A stretch of 64,000 nt of DNA from Polyodon spathula (taxonomy: Eukaryota > Chordata > Actinopteri > Acipenseriformes > Polyodontidae), in NCBI RefSeq assembly GCF_017654505.1, contig NC_054538.1:66271678-66335677 (forward strand). The letters are read 5' to 3'. A program made the translations under genes and the position numbers. The first letter of the stretch is position 1. The number at the start of each line of letters is the position of its first letter. Shown piece by piece: positions 1 through 13,869 of the stretch. Below the pieces are notes generated by a model, which saw only the letters and a program-made list of their open reading frames with translations, was not told the origin of the DNA and searched no databases.

Positions 1-1284
1 GGTGGGCTTAAGGCCCCTGTATTTATACTACTATTTATATTACTGGAAAGTTCTAGAAAGATCTAGAAGTTACTCCAAGTTTACTCAGCACTGAATCTAT
101 CTGGAATGTTCTAGAAAATAGGTAAATTTCAAAATATCACTGTCCTGGTCACAAAAGCAAAGTTTGTGAGGAATAATAGCCATTTTATATACTTTTGAGG
201 CATACGCAATTTGAAAATAACACTTACTACCCAGGAACCAAAAAGAAAAAAAAAAAATGTGTTACACGGTGTAATTAAATACTGAAACAGTACTTTTTCA
301 TCATAATTATATAAGAGGATCTAATGTTATGCAAAAAAAACAAACATACTTGGATAAAACACAAGTAGAAGGGGTATTAGTGCCCAGTGATGCTTCTGAT
401 TCAATATTTAGAAGACCAAAGGCAGCGAAACCCTGCCTCATCAGCACAATTGCCAATGTTTTTTGTGTGCATTTTCAGCTCCTGTAATGAACTAGCTGTG
501 GCACCAGTGGCCTCCAGGGTCACCCTTCAGTGCGTATAAACCAGGTGACTCATTTGTTTAAGCGGGTTTGCAAATGAAGGTCACCACAGCACCTATAATT
601 TGTTATTATTATTCTTTCATGATCTCAATATTTAAAGATGTCCATTACTGTAAGGAGCATATGAGTTTTGATATGATATTTTATTAAGTATGATACTGTA
701 TGAGTTATTAAATTGTATATGAAATCATTCATTCATTGGCATTCAAACTGATATTTATGATTTTGCTGCTTCAACTTCAATCAACTAAAACTCTCCCAAC
801 TACTGAAACAATCCATCAGCTCACCTTGAAAAGCTTATATATTTATATTTGTTTTGATCCCCTCTCCACAGTTCATAAGTAATGCTCACTACTCACCCCT
901 ATGAAAGTAAAACACAAATATAAAACTTATCTGTAAGTAAAATACTTATCTCCTGCCAAAAAGCAAACAAACAAACAAAAAGTACCAGTAGTAAAGTAGG
1001 TCAGCATTCACATAGCTAATTCATGACTTATTTGAATAATGGTTTTCTACCCTTCTCTTTTTATGAATTAAATACATTTTAATATTCATGAAGCTGTTCT
1101 AGACGAATGTTGGCATACTGTATCTACAGCAGTTTTGTGAATATTAAAATTCATTTTATTCATAACAAATATTTATTTGGTCTGTCAAAACATTATTTAA
1201 ATAAGTTATATCTTTGTAAACATGCCCCCCCAACCAGTTACTGGGGATGTGCATCATCTGTGAGTGGTAATTAAGCTTGATATA
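1..1284. other. AT-rich non-coding DNA
   Basis: No convincing exon, RNA gene or recognisable transposon was found. The stretch is AT-rich with short A and T runs. Near the left edge there are several copies of a short TTCTAGAAA-like motif. It ends at the TA target site of the Tc1 element. Confidence 0.5.
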
Positions 1285-2935
1285 CAGTGGCTTGCAAAAG
1301 TATTGACCCCCCTTGGCATTTTTCCTATTTTGTTGCCTTACAACCTGGAATTAAAATTGATTTTTGGGGGGTTTGTATCATTTGATTTACACAACATGCC
1401 TACCACTTTGAAGATGCAAAATATTTGTTATTGTGAAACAAACAAGAAATAAGACAAAAAAACAGCAAACTTGAGCGTGCATAACTATTCACCCCCCCCA
1501 AAGTCAATACTTTCTAGAGCCACCTTTTGCAGCAATTACAGCTGCAAGTCTCTTGGGGTATGTATCTATAAGCTTGGCACATCTAGCCACTGGGATTTTT
1601 GCCCATTCTTCAAAGCAAAACTGCTCCAGCTCCTTCAATTTGGATGGGTTCCGCTGGTGTACAGCAATCTTTAAGTCATACCACAGATTCTCAATTGGAT
1701 TGAGGTCTGGGCTTTGACTAGGTCATTCCAAGACATTTAAATGTTTCCCCTTAAACCACTCGAGTGTTGCTTTAGCAGTATGCTTAGGGTCATTGTCCTG
1801 CTGGAAGGTGAACCTCCTTCCCAGTCTCAAATCTCTGGAAGACTGAAACAGGTTTCCCTCAAGAATTTCCCTGTATTTAACGCCATCCATCATTCGTTCA
1901 ATTCTGACCAGTTTCCCAGTCCCTGCCGATGAAAAACATCCCCACAGCATGATGCTGCCACCACCATGCTTCACTGTGGGGATGGTGTTCTCGGGGTGAT
2001 GAGAGGTGTTGGGTTTGCGCCAGACATAGCGTCTTCCTTGATGGCCAAAAAGCTCAATTTTAGTCTCATCTGACCAGAGTACCTTCTTCTATATGTTTGG
2101 GGAGTCTCCCACATGCCTTTTGGCGAACACCAAACGTGTTTGCTTATTTTTTTCTTTAAGCAATAGCTTTTTTCTGGCCACTCTTCCGTAAAGCCCAGCT
2201 CTGTGGAGTGTACGGCTTAAAGTGGTCCTATGGACAGATACTCCAATCTCCGCTGTGGAGCTTTGCAGCTCCTTCAGGGTTATCTTTGGTCTCTTTGTTG
2301 CCTCTCTGATTAATGCCCTCCTTGCCTGGTCCGTGAGTTTTGGTGGACTGCCCTCTCTTGCCAGGTTTGTTGTGGTGCCAAATTCTTTCCATTTTTTAAT
2401 AATGGCTTTAATGGTGCTCCATGGGATGTTCAAAGTTTCGGATATTTTTTTATAACCCAACCCTGATCTGTACTTCTCCACAACTTTGTCCCTGACCTGT
2501 TTGGAGAGCTCCTTGGTCTTCATGGTGCCCTTGCTTGGTGGTGCCCCTTGCTTAGTGGTGTTGCAGACTCTGGGGCCTTTCAGAACAGGTGTATATATAC
2601 TGAGATCATGTGACAGATCATGTGACACTTAGATTGCACACAGGTGGACTTTATTTAACTAATTATGTTACTTCTGAAGGTAATTGGTTGCACCAGATCT
2701 TATTCAGAGGCTTAATAGCAAAGGGGGTGAATACATATGCACGCACCACTTTTCGGTTATTTATTTTTTCAGAATTCTTTTAAACAAGTTATTTTTTTCA
2801 TTTCACTTCACCAATTTGGACTATTTTGTGTATGTCCATTACATGAAATCCAAATAAAAATCCATTTTAATTCCAGGTTGTAAGGCAACAAAATAGGAAA
2901 AATGCCAAGGGGGGTCAATACTTTGCAAGCCACTG
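1285..2935 (-). mobile_element. Tc1/mariner transposon with ~220-bp inverted repeats
   Basis: The element starts CAGTGGCTTGCAAAAG and ends with the complement, CTTTGCAAGCCACTG. It is flanked by TA on both sides (1283-1284 and 2936-2937), as expected for Tc1/mariner target duplication. The two ends match as inverted repeats of about 220 bp (roughly 1285-1506 and 2720-2935). Each repeat has an outer and an inner related block, the IR/DR layout of Sleeping Beauty-like fish elements. It is 1651 bp long, the normal size for an autonomous copy, and its transposase reads on the minus strand. Both ends look intact, so this is a complete but coding-defective copy. Confidence 0.95.
1504..2523 (-). pseudogene. 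Tc1 transposase, two in-frame stops
   Basis: This is a DDE transposase that would cut and paste the surrounding element. From the ATG at 2523-2521 (MKTKELSKQ) to the TGA at 1506-1504 the span is 1020 bp, exactly 340 codons and the usual Tc1 length. The whole protein stays in one frame. Only two nonsense codons interrupt it: a TAG just before KKVLWSDETK, and a TGA (probably from TGG) between HLNVLE and [12 protein letters not shown]. The N-terminal paired-like helix-turn-helix region is readable. So are all three catalytic acidic residues: D in LWSDE, D in FQQDNDPKH and E in PIENLW. The upstream in-frame ATG near 2628 is probably not the natural start, because family members begin near MKTKE. 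Confidence 0.92.
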
Positions 2936-2988
2936 TAGTGTAATACTGGAATAATGTAAAACTGCAAATTAGACACAGCTGTTTCATC

Positions 2989-3290
2989 TGGGGGTGGTGG
3001 GGTGGTTAACGCTGCTGCCTCACAGCTCCAGGGTCCTGGGTTTGATTCCTACCCCAAGGGTCTCTCTGTGTGGAGTTTGCATGTTCTCCCTGTGTTCACG
3101 TGGGTTTCCTTCGGATACTCCTTTTTCATTCCACAGTCCAAAGACACGCTGGCTAGGTGGATTGACATCTCTAAATTGCCCCTTAGTTACCATGTGATGG
3201 ACTGGCGTCCTGTCCATGGTGTAGGCCCACCATGCCCCCTGTGTCTGCTATGGCTCACTTAAGCAGGTACAGATAATGGATGTATGTTTA
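2989..3290 (+). repeat. tRNA-derived SINE
   Basis: The head resembles a tRNA gene with polymerase III boxes (GGTTAACGCTGCTGCCTC, then GGTTTGATTCC). It is followed by a body common in fish SINEs: GTGTGGAGTTTGCATG, TTCTCCCTGTG, CTAAATTGCCCC, then GATGGACTGGCGTCCTGTCC. It sits about 50 bp to the right of the Tc1 element. A T-rich stretch begins at about 3300. No flanking duplication was identified with certainty. Confidence 0.8.
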
Positions 3291-3298
3291 ATCTGGGT

Positions 3299-4026
3299 AT
3301 TTTTTTTTTTTTTTTTTTTTTAACCATTAAAGTGGGTTAAGGATTTGGATATTTTTTTACATTAATTTCAAGAAAGAAGAAAAAGATATTTGGGCAATTT
3401 TGTTAATCACTGGCCCTGGAAATAACTATAAATAAACAAATAAATAAATAAATTCTAAACTTACAGGCAAACAATTGTACTCTATTTTCTCCTTTAATGT
3501 CAACCATATGAATGTGTCTGGGACCTGGCCTGTGTAATGTAAAAAGTACAATTTATATTTGCTTATATAAGAATATACCCTTTGAAACTTTATTCCTAGG
3601 ACAACTCTGACAAGAAGTGGGGAAAATCTTCATCCGAAACAAGAGGACCATTTGGTAAACCAGAACCCCTGCTGTGGCTCTTGGCTTCAAACACATTTCG
3701 TTTACACATTGCACCCTAAAACTGATTGCAGGAAGATTAAAATAAAAACTGATCTGCAAATCCGTAGACTGGATGTCTATGAATATGTGCACTATACCAG
3801 AACTGTCCAACATGGAGCTGGTTCAGCTTACTAAAATTAACATGAGCTTTTCTCTAAGGGTTGTCTTAACTCGTATTAAACTTGTACATTTACAAACATT
3901 GAACTTGCAGTATATTAAAAGCTTTATTTAAATCACTGAACATTAAGTAATTTATCATTCAGAAAATGATGTTGAAATTGTATATAATGTGTAATGTGAT
4001 ATTAAACATTATTTACCCCTATATTG

Positions 4027-4057
<31 letters not shown>

Positions 4058-7000
4058 AGGTCCAATAAAACATATGACTTAATTCTAAATGTTTAAATAT
4101 ATTTTGAATCCTAATTCAAACTGAATATATGGTTAATGTTTGTCTAAAACATATTGTGGCAGCATACCAGTGTATGAGGCACGTGTGTTTGTGCTGGTGC
4201 GGGGAATAATGGGTTGGCAAGGAGAGGTTACATTTCTCTCCGTCGGGATGGTAGCCACATCAGTGTATGCTTATCTCAAGATAGCTTAATGATTTCTGGA
4301 AATAGACACCACACCTGGAGAAACACTCTTGGCCACCACATAGCCAACGTCTTCAAAACCATTAGTGAGATCATGGCGCACTGAAAGAAGACTGCAATCT
4401 GGTTGACCATGACATAATATAAAGAAGCCAGAAGTTGTGTGTCTTCACAACCTCTCACACCTTTTTGTGTACCAATGGAATAGCAACAAAACTAATATTT
4501 ATTTATGGCTATTGTCAATATATAATTCAATTACTGAAACAGAATGGAAAATGCTCTTCAACTCCTGTCTATCTCACTGGGATAATGTAAGCCTGCTCGG
4601 TGTCAAATAAAACACAGTAATGGACTGTCATCCAAGACCAAAGAAATGCCAAGAGGAACAAACAGTGATTACAGTGGGTTTACAGGTGTGGTAGATGAGT
4701 GTGTCAGTAGTTTGTGAACATTATTTCGTATAGATTAAGTTTGACTGAACAATAATCATATAAACTGATAACATGACTCCACAGTATGACCATTATAATT
4801 ATACGTTGTCTAGAAACAATTGGCTTACAATATCTCATTTTAGAGTTATGAGACAAAGGGGCATGATGGGCTTGATACCCATACATTTACTATATGGTAT
4901 TACAATGTTTTGTTGAGAATTCAATTATAGACAAGATGATGCTGAACAAACAGCATGTATCATTTGAAGTGTTATATACCTTGGTTATTGTCTGGCTTTA
5001 AGCTACAAAGTTTCAAAGTTACAGTACAAGAAATCTCAAAAGGAATTTCGTTGGTCCAAAGGGAGACAAGCTGTGGGGGCAATGAGGGTCATGCCCCCCC
5101 CCCCCCACCACACACACACACTTTTAAGAAAAGAAGATGTGCACAGCGCAAAAAGATGCTTGTATAGAACATAGTGTTTAGTTGCCGTGATATTTGTTTG
5201 AAAGAAAAGTGCATTTTCATAATAATATTTTCATTTTTTCCTGAAAATCTGTAGGTACTGAGTGTAAGTATTCTGGAAACAACCTTTTAAAAGTTGTCTT
5301 ATATACTGTACAAAAAGGTGAGATTGAAAAACATCTAGCTAGATGAATCCTATAATAGCCATTTAAAAAGCAAAGTTACCAGTTGGTTCCATAGCTGCTT
5401 AAGCATCATAACAAACAGTTAGCCAATGTCATAGAGTCTCCAAAAAAGTATGATTAAGTAATACTTTGAAACTTCTTTACATGTATAACAGGTATTGTTT
5501 TTATCATTATAATGTTGATGTCAAACATTACCTTTGTCAAGCGGTAGCACAACAAAGGCATAGACTAGAAGTGCATTCTTTTTATAGAAAACCAGAGTCA
5601 TTATTTATTATTTGTCATGCTAAAGATTAAAGCTGTGTGACTTCCAAGGCAGTACAGGAAGTTGTTCATGAGGGTACCTAATTGGTTAAAACACAGAAAG
5701 CAGGGAGAACTTGTAAGGGTAATAAGTTTGAGGACATGTACTCAGATAGGTGCAGGGACATCTGTTCTTGCTTATCTACTGTATACAAATGACCAAGACA
5801 GGGGGATTAGCAAGCTTGCTTTGGGTAGATCAGAGGATGCCTACTGACCTTCAGTCGTACCAAACTATTTTGGGGAATTGTTATGAAACATACTGGCCAT
5901 TTGAAATTGGAGAGAAAATCCTGGGACCAATCAGCTAAAAGGAACCAGATGAGAAGTGAAGGACAGAATGTCTTTAAAACCTGCAGCATTCTGTACTATT
6001 GCTTTCATAATTAAATGGCTACAAGCTAATTTTATTAATATAACTAACCTTGACTGCAATGTTATACATTGTGTCTGAAATTTGTTGTTAGAAAGTACCA
6101 CTTTTTTAAAAAAATGTTTAACAGTGTAGGCACTGCCACCAAAGCAGCCAGCAATTATGTTTGAAAACAAGTAAGGAAAGTTTGCTGTAATTTTTATTTT
6201 GTATATAATTCATCTCATACAGCAATGGTTAATTATCTTGAAATTATACAGCAGAAATAATCGCTGCCAGTAAGTTGAATAGATTAATTATCCAATGTTA
6301 TTGTCATAGATTGGTCCTATAAGCAGCTCATTTCTCTACTGAGCTGCCGCTGTTGAACTTGTCATCTTTTCAAGGGAGGTAACCCACTCAGGAAAGTTAA
6401 AGTAAAAGAAATCCAGTGTTTTCAAATGTTTTAAATCTTTGTTTAACGTATTTTAACCAGGTTGGTATTTAATAGAACATCCAGCAAAGAGACTGTTGCT
6501 TTAGAAGGGAAGGTTGCTGCTGATACAGCCCAGCCAGACGGTTTATGATACCAGTAATGTGTTTCTTTACATGTTGGGACTAAGAAATAGCAGCAAAAGG
6601 AAGCAATAACCTTTTAAAACGTTAACATTAGCAATAACCGCTTCTCCTCTGTTTGAATCTTTTTCCACCATAACAGTAATTGAAGTGTTTGTGCAATATT
6701 TTGTTAATAACAAAAACATTACGCAACACTATAAAATCCTTTGTTATTTAAAAAATACATTGTTAATGTGTACCAGACACTGTTTCCTACAAACAAATAA
6801 ATACATACATGAATAAATACATGTGTATATAAATAAACAGATCAGTGAATAAATAAAACCTTTTTTCTCCTCCCCACACACACTTTTCTACCCCCCGATG
6901 GTGCTTATGAGTCGCTGAAGATTCTTCCTGCAGAATTTTGTGGTTGCTGGAATCAGATAAGAATCACATATTTATAAGAATCTGCTGTTTTTCTCAAAAA

Positions 7001-7770
7001 ACAACAAGCATGTATTTCAATGCCTGTCCATTCTGAAGAAATATGGCTCAGTTTAGCCACCAGTGGAGCCCACATCACAAGACCATCATGCGATTTGATC
7101 TATTTTGACCTGGACACCTTCCTGATAGGCATGGAGACTACAACTAAAAAAATCAAAGAGAGTGTGTAGTACTAGAAAAAAATAGTATGAAGTAAATAGA
7201 TTTAAAAAAAGGCTGCAATAAGATTGAACACAATGACAGAGTTTCCAATTAATGAGAGAATGCGACTAATTGAGTGCCAGGGAATCCTACACTGGCAGAC
7301 TTGAGTGAAACCCGATTTGTCTAAAACAGGTGAATCTTTGAATCTGTCATCAATTCTGGGTAGAATGGATGTGTAAGCAGTAATGTTACGCTAGGTTAGA
7401 AAACATTATAATTTAAATCAAAATGTATAAAATATATGGAAACATGCTTTGAAATATGTTCCCTTATATTTTGTTTTATGGACATTTTATATATTTAAAC
7501 CATATACCGAGCACCAAAATTTACTTATCGCTATTATAACACATTTATTTTCGAAAAAAATAAAGTATATAAATGATGGACAATGTTTTTGGTTTCTTTT
7601 TAATCAGTCGATAATTCATCCTTGACCATGACATGCTTGAGTGACTATGACTGAAGCACATGCACTTAATCACCTGATTAGTGAGACAGTTGATTGGACA
7701 CCGGATATGGAGTGATTTCAGCTATTGAATTGCAATCTTGAATAAAAGCAATAAAGAAAATCACAGAAAA
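3299..7770. other. Gene-free AT-rich stretch
   Basis: No exon, RNA gene or well-preserved mobile element was recognised. It holds a poly-T run (about 3300-3321), a C13 run followed by a short CA repeat (5094-5120) and AAAT-type microsatellites (near 3430 and 4030). Short ORFs here have no family signature. The segment 4150-4470 has a locally different composition and may be an old retroelement end, but I could not identify it. Confidence 0.4.
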
Positions 7771-7778
7771 AAAAACAA

Positions 7779-8030
7779 ATGCCATGTCTGTCAAGAGAGC
7801 AGCGTCTTCGTGCAATTGGTATGTTGGAGGCTGGACTAGGGCAGCGTGCTGTGGCTCTCCCTCTTGGGTGCTCATAGCCAGTAATTTAAAACCTGGCGAG
7901 ACGGTATAATTAGACATACGCTGTCAATGACAGGCCACGAACTGGAAGACCACAAGTCTCAACACCCTCCCCAAGCTCGACAGATCATTTTGCAGCATCT
8001 TCATGATGTCAATTCAGCACAATAACCTGC
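7779..8030 (+). pseudogene. Degenerate Tc1-like transposase N-terminus
   Basis: Reading from 7779 gives MPCLSREQRLRAIGMLEAG, then after several stops RPRTGRPQVSTP. This is the arrangement at the start of a class of Tc1-like transposases: a first helix-turn-helix followed by a GRPR-like AT-hook linker. At least four stop codons and a later frame change show it is dead. No terminal inverted repeats were found around it, so it is a fragment of a different Tc1 family from the one at 1285-2935. Confidence 0.7.
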
Positions 8031-8057
8031 TCTAAAACATAGTTTGTCACTTTTGTC

Positions 8058-8119
8058 CAAATATAAGTGATACATTTCTTTTGATGCTCAAATATAAGTG
8101 ATAAGTTTCTTTTGATGCT
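8058..8119. repeat. Two-copy 31-bp tandem duplication
   Basis: The 31-bp unit beginning CAAATATAAGTGATA and ending TCTTTTGATGCT occurs twice in direct succession with one mismatch. It immediately follows the Tc1-like relic. Confidence 0.9.
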
Positions 8120-11100
8120 CAGTATATATTCCCAATATATTTCAAAGTATATGGAAGCATATGTTCCTTTATATTTCATGCTATATCTTATGATATAAAT
8201 ATGTCAATGTAATGTAATATTATCTATACAGCTATATATTTTTACAATGTATTTCAATATATTTTTGCAGCAATGTTTTAATATTTCACTATATGTTTTA
8301 AAAATACATTTTTTTAAATATATTTATTGTATATATATTTTTTTTCCATATGGCTTTACCCAGTAGTGGTTAATGTTCAAAGCATTATACTGATGCTATT
8401 CTGAAAATAAATTCAGAATTATTTACCATGTCTGAAATATACAACAACCTAATGATCTATAAGTGGCAGTAAGTGGCTGATTTTGTAAACACAGATCTAA
8501 GTTATCTTCAAGAAGAATAACATTGTTTTTTTTTTCTGGAAAATTGTGCAATAAATAAAAAAAACTAACTAACCTAATGTCATTGGTAGAAAATCTATTT
8601 CACAATCGAGCAACGATTTGTGTTTTACTAAACACAAGAGCATCCACACTTTGAAGAGCATCTGTTGTCTAGAGATTAATATTTCAATCCTTGCATAGAA
8701 GGACTGAATCTCAATTTTTCAATATCATAATTACTTACTTTAAGGTTTAAATTAAAGGATGGGATCTAGGCAAATACATTTTTGGATGTAACAGGGACAT
8801 AGAATACATGTTCAGTTTTGACTAACCCTTAAAATAAACCTTATTGTGATTAAATGTTATTAATTTATTCATAGTGAAATTTAAAAAATGTGCTGCAGGA
8901 TAGATATAATGCAGATATGTTTTACCTTTTGGGAGGAAACTGAAGCTACCATTTCCACGAATCAGACCAACTTCTACCGGAAAATAAGGGGTTGAACGAA
9001 CACCCACATTAGGATCATAGAAACAAAAGGGAAGAAACATGTATTGTCTAATGTATTAATTGAAGGCTCTCGCACACATGTTTATATAATTAGAAGCATC
9101 TAGAAGTATACTAGCAGCTGCAAGTCATTTTTGCTGATGTGGGTGTGCTATAGAGTAGACTGCTTTTTACATTTAATACAAATTATAGGTAGTCTCAGGA
9201 ACAAAAAAAAGATTCATAGCAAATCCATTTTTCTTTAGAATGGAAGGGAGGGTGTTGTGATATGTGGTTTTAATTTTTTTTAAATGTGTGTGTTTGCAAA
9301 GAAATAACCTTTATACATTACAGTTTATACTGCAAAAAAAAAAAAAAAATTAAAACAAATCTATTATATGATACATTATGCTTGTGTTGTTGACCCAGGT
9401 ATAAATGCATTATAGGCAACAGAAAAAGTAAAAAAAGTACAGTTTAAGTAGAACGTTTGTTTTCCTATATTATGCTTTGTGGGGTAAAAAAATAAAATAA
9501 AGGGGGAAAAAAATGAATCACATTTTCTTTTTCTTTTTTTTTGCTGCACTCAGACAATGGCTGAATGTAAAAATATGGCCTACATTTGGAATGTTCCAAT
9601 ATTTAAATAAAATAAATAAAGATATCTATAAACAATAACAATTAATATCTCACCTTAACATGTTTGTATGAACTATTTTTCAATCAAACCTTATAAACTG
9701 TCGTTCAACAACAGAGCATTTTTAAAACTTATTACAGAATTTGTAGCATTCAATTGAAAAACCTGTCTAACCCAGAATCGCATGTGACCAGATAAGTGTG
9801 CCGGATTATACTTTGTTCTGATAAAGAGTTAGCTACTATATAATCTAATACAGCACCTTGAAAAAAGGTATAAATGACAAACTATGTGAAAAACTCTATT
9901 GCAGTTCATACAGTAGAAATACTGTCCAGGTGTACCTTGAATTTCCTAGATTTTATTAATTTTAATTGTACTATCCATTATGCAAAGTGCAGATATACCA
10001 TACCCATTGGACATTTGTGTATACGCAATATATTTGACAAAAACGTACAAAATTAAAATCATGGAACTTGATGCCAGACTGCACAATCAGGTTTACGCTG
10101 GTTTTAGACAGACATGACTTACAAATAATGTCGGATTCCATAACAGCTGTCTTTAAAAAGGACCTGCGTTATCGAATGCAGATTCTAAGATGCTTTTACA
10201 AAGTTTTATATTACATTAAAATGACACACCTCGCGAATTTTTGTTTTAATAAGACGCCATTTGGCTTCATTGTGTTTTAATTCCAGCATTTATCCTGCCT
10301 TATCTAAGGCACATAATTTAGATCTATTCTGCACTTGGTGTCTTGGAAAAAAATACAGCAACAAAGCACAACATTAGAGTGAATTTGGATTAGTTGCTAC
10401 TGTAAGCATCAATATTATAGTTTTGATTGTTTATATGTTCCAGGCTTCTTGCTGTGATCCAGTGTGAAATCAGCTGTGTGCACAAAGCTCCTTCACAAAC
10501 TTAATTAAGCTTTGTTTCAGCATCAGTTGTATCTGGTTTAACATCCAGCATAAACAGCATAGATGCAGCTTGAGCTTTGTAAGTACTGTCTGTTTTTTAG
10601 TACATCTCATTGTTAATGCAATGCCTCTAAATTGCCCCTGTCATATAAAAAAATATATATTCTATTGTCCTTTAAATGCAAGTCGAAGTTACAGATTCAG
10701 CATCTCTAGTCAGGAAAGCAAGCCATATAAGATATTTTAGCTACAATAAGTTGAAGGGAAGATGACCCAGATTACTACATGTATTTCAAGGCCTACAGGG
10801 GACAGAAGAATATTAAAATCAATATAAGGCCTCTGTACTTATCATAGAATATCATGTTAGATTTATATCCTGGCACTTCAGTTTATTGGGATATTTAAAA
10901 AGGGTGACCCACTTTAGTAAAACAGAAGACAAAGTTAACATTCAAGCAAAGTTTAAGCCTTTTTTTTTTTTTGATTGACTAAAACAGTCATACCACAACG
11001 GCCATTGGGTTTTTAAAATATGACTAAAAAAAATTTAAAAACATTTCAGAGTGTAACCTTAAATTAGCTTAGTTTATTAAAACTAAAAAGCTGGCCGTAC

Positions 11101-12059
11101 TATACAGTAGCAAACATTTTATTTTCGGTAAACATGTTATTGTTGCATTTTGTATCTTCTACCAAAGATCATGATTTGTCAAGCCTATTACTGCCTGCAA
11201 TTGGATACTTTAAATCTAGAGCAAATGAGCCATCTTTTGGAGCTCAATGAACCATACATGGCTCAAGAGACATCTGTTGGACAGTCCTGAACTAGCCCCT
11301 AACTACTATAAATTGCTTATACTATAAATCATTAATATTCTTATATTACTTTATATGAGATTCAAAACCGTAAAAAAATAAAAAATAAAAAATAAGTTTT
11401 TTAATGCTTAAAATGACCAAACAATGGCATTGTTTACAATGAAAATAGAGGTAGCATGGTATGAATGTCGTACTACTATTCCAGAAAGAATAATCCCTTG
11501 ACCCTGTTTTTATTTTAAGTGTCGCACTGTGTAATTCTATGTCTGTTTTATTTCGTGCTTTTCTTATTATATTCCTTTGGTGGCCAAATAAGGCAGGCTG
11601 CACTTTCAGTGTTATAACTGGAAACCAGTTTAAGAAAGCTGTACATCGCGCAAGGCTAAACTGGAACTGAAACACAAACATTTAAATATATCCTCCAATA
11701 TTTTAATATTAATTAGGTTATTTGAATTTGGAACGAGAATTTCTCTGGCTAAAAGAAAACTACATGGAAACACGCACAACCCAAAAGTACTACCAAAACA
11801 AAGTGAGAAAAAGGTGAGACTTATTTTTACTTTTTCCATGGAAATTGTCCCTATGTTTTTCAAGTCTGCTTTAGTAAATTAAATACAGTTTAGACAGAAT
11901 GTAATAAACAGCTAGTTTAGATATGACTGACCAAAAGTGAGTCAAGTTTTCTGCGAAGAGTTATGTTACTGAAAATGTAATGTAGCAAATCAGAAAATGC
12001 CTCATTGTGCAGTTATATTATTCTAACTGCCTTTATTATTATTTCTCATTAATCTTTAG
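8120..12059. other. AT-rich intergenic DNA
   Basis: No exon or well-defined element was found. The stretch is AT-rich with several A and T homopolymers (for example near 8525, 9335, 9520 and 10965). Short ORFs occur at the frequency expected by chance in such DNA and show no domain signature. Confidence 0.4.
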
Positions 12060-12456
12060 GCATCAACAACCTTTTTCCGGAGGTCTTCAGGAATTTCTTT
12101 TGATCGTGGCATTATGTGCCTCTAGAACCTGTGTGCTGACAACTTTGCTGGCCCAAATCAGGCCTGATTGTTAATCAAAGTATTCAAACAGCTGACCCTA
12201 ATTATCCCTTTAATTGGGTTGAGTTAACTGATGGGGGGAGGGGGGGGGGCAATAACTTTTTTACACCTGAAGATTGCATGTTTGATTACCTTGCACACCA
12301 AACAAATGAAAGCAGCACCAAACTTTGGTGTCATTTTTTCTCAGACTCCCTCTATATACCATTATAACCCACAAAAAGATCTGACCAAATTCATTGTGAA
12401 AACTGTACAAAAGTGCAGAAAATCAGGCAGGGGGAAAATACTTTTTCACAGCACTG
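12060..12456 (-). mobile_element. Truncated Tc1-like element, one end plus transposase start
   Basis: The right end reads CTTTTTCACAGCACTG followed by TA, so on the minus strand the element begins CAGTGCTGTGAAAAAG, a typical Tc1 terminus next to a TA target. Internally, on the minus strand from 12114, the reading MPRSKEIPEDLRKKVVD matches the first residues of another Tc1 transposase group. The homology stops abruptly at 12060, so the rest of the transposase and the other end are missing. Confidence 0.85.
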
Positions 12457-13495
12457 TAGTTATCAACTGGCCACTCCCAGTGGTGAAACTATAGTATGTC
12501 TGCTGTTCTGTAGGAAAAGATAGACTACTGTAGCTAATAGTGTCACTGTTTAAAGGCCACATTGCAGAGCAATACAAGTCCCAAAACCAAAACGCATTCA
12601 AGCTTATAAATACAAAAAAGATTTGATATAAATCCCCCAGAGCCGTAAGGGTTCCATGGAGGGCTCTGTAGACATCTATCAGACAGCACTGACTGTTTAA
12701 AGGTTGGGTGTTCCTGCCTCATTGCACCAGCATACAGTGTTTAGAGCTGTCATGGCTGTTAACATGTTTTTTTTTTTTTTAGATGAGATACAAAATATAT
12801 ACTGTAGCTACACAAATATGGATAATAGTTCAGTTGTTTCCTTGGTTAGGAGTGTGTATTGCAGAAGTACATTTAATCATAAATGTTAATAGTGGTTTCA
12901 ATCTATTAAAAGGTGAATCGATTCAATATTTCAGTTAATCCACAAGATTAATCTAAATATAATTATGGTAATTAAAGGCTAAATACAATCATCAGTTCAA
13001 AATGATGGATGCATAGAACTCATTGTTCAGGAAATGTAAAACTAATTTGTATTTGATTATGAAAAGGTTTTATTTTGATTAATGATTTGGAGTAGTCTAC
13101 AATTCCAGCATTTCTATGTGACAAATCAAAATGTCCGTATATACAGGTTAATCAATTAAAAGAAAACAACAAGACCAATGAACAAACTTGTTACTGTATT
13201 TTCAAATTGATGTTACATTTTCGTCAGAAGTGACATGGGGAACATATTGAGTGTTATTTGCCGAATCTATTTCTTATCCTAATAGGGAGTAAATTTGTCC
13301 TTGAGATTTTATATACATTTTTTTCAAATACATTTGCAGTTGCCTTTGTCTTTTTCATGTTTATAGTGTTTACTGGGCTTTACCATGATGCTGTGTCTAT
13401 GCTTTGTTGCAATACTGTTAGAAATGATGCATTTGAAATGAAAAAGAAAATCAAAATCTAGGAAACTTTATTGAAACAATGGTGTTTATCCTATC

Positions 13496-13860
13496 ATGGT
13501 TTATTTGCGCGTGTTCTGCAAGCCTCATTCTCTCATTTCACCCCAGGGCCTTGAGATCTGTATGCATTCTCATATCACATTGGGAAATCCGATACCTCTG
13601 GATGGAACAATCATAAGGCAGAAACTGGTCTACCTCGGGCATATTATAAGGGACAATCAACTAGAAAAAGTTGTCATGACAGGCATGGCCGATGGGAAAA
13701 GAGGGCACGGAAGGCCCAAAATGAGATGACTGAAAGGAAGCCCTGAACATGAGTCTCCAAAAAATCCTATAAGCCACGAGGAATTGAGAAAGGTGGCGCG
13801 GAGTCTGTCATAAGGTCGCTATAAGTCGCCTGCGAGTCGACAGACGAACATGACAATGAA
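13496..13860 (+). pseudogene. LINE reverse transcriptase C-terminal fragment
   Basis: The frame reads QKLVYLGHIIRDNQLEKVVM, then a GKRGHGRPK stretch, then in other frames a KWR...SRRRLD-like ending. This order (L.YLGHI.R, L.K..M.G, GKRGRGRP.MRW) is the conserved tail of reverse transcriptases in several non-LTR retrotransposon clades. Stops and frame changes show it is inactive. The rest of the polymerase is absent. The clade cannot be fixed from this tail alone. Confidence 0.65.
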
Positions 13861-13869
13861 CAACATATA

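Noticed and set aside
2999..3060. Possible tRNA gene (A and B box present)
   Set aside because: The sequence continues as a SINE body and the cloverleaf is not maintained; it is a tRNA-derived repeat head.
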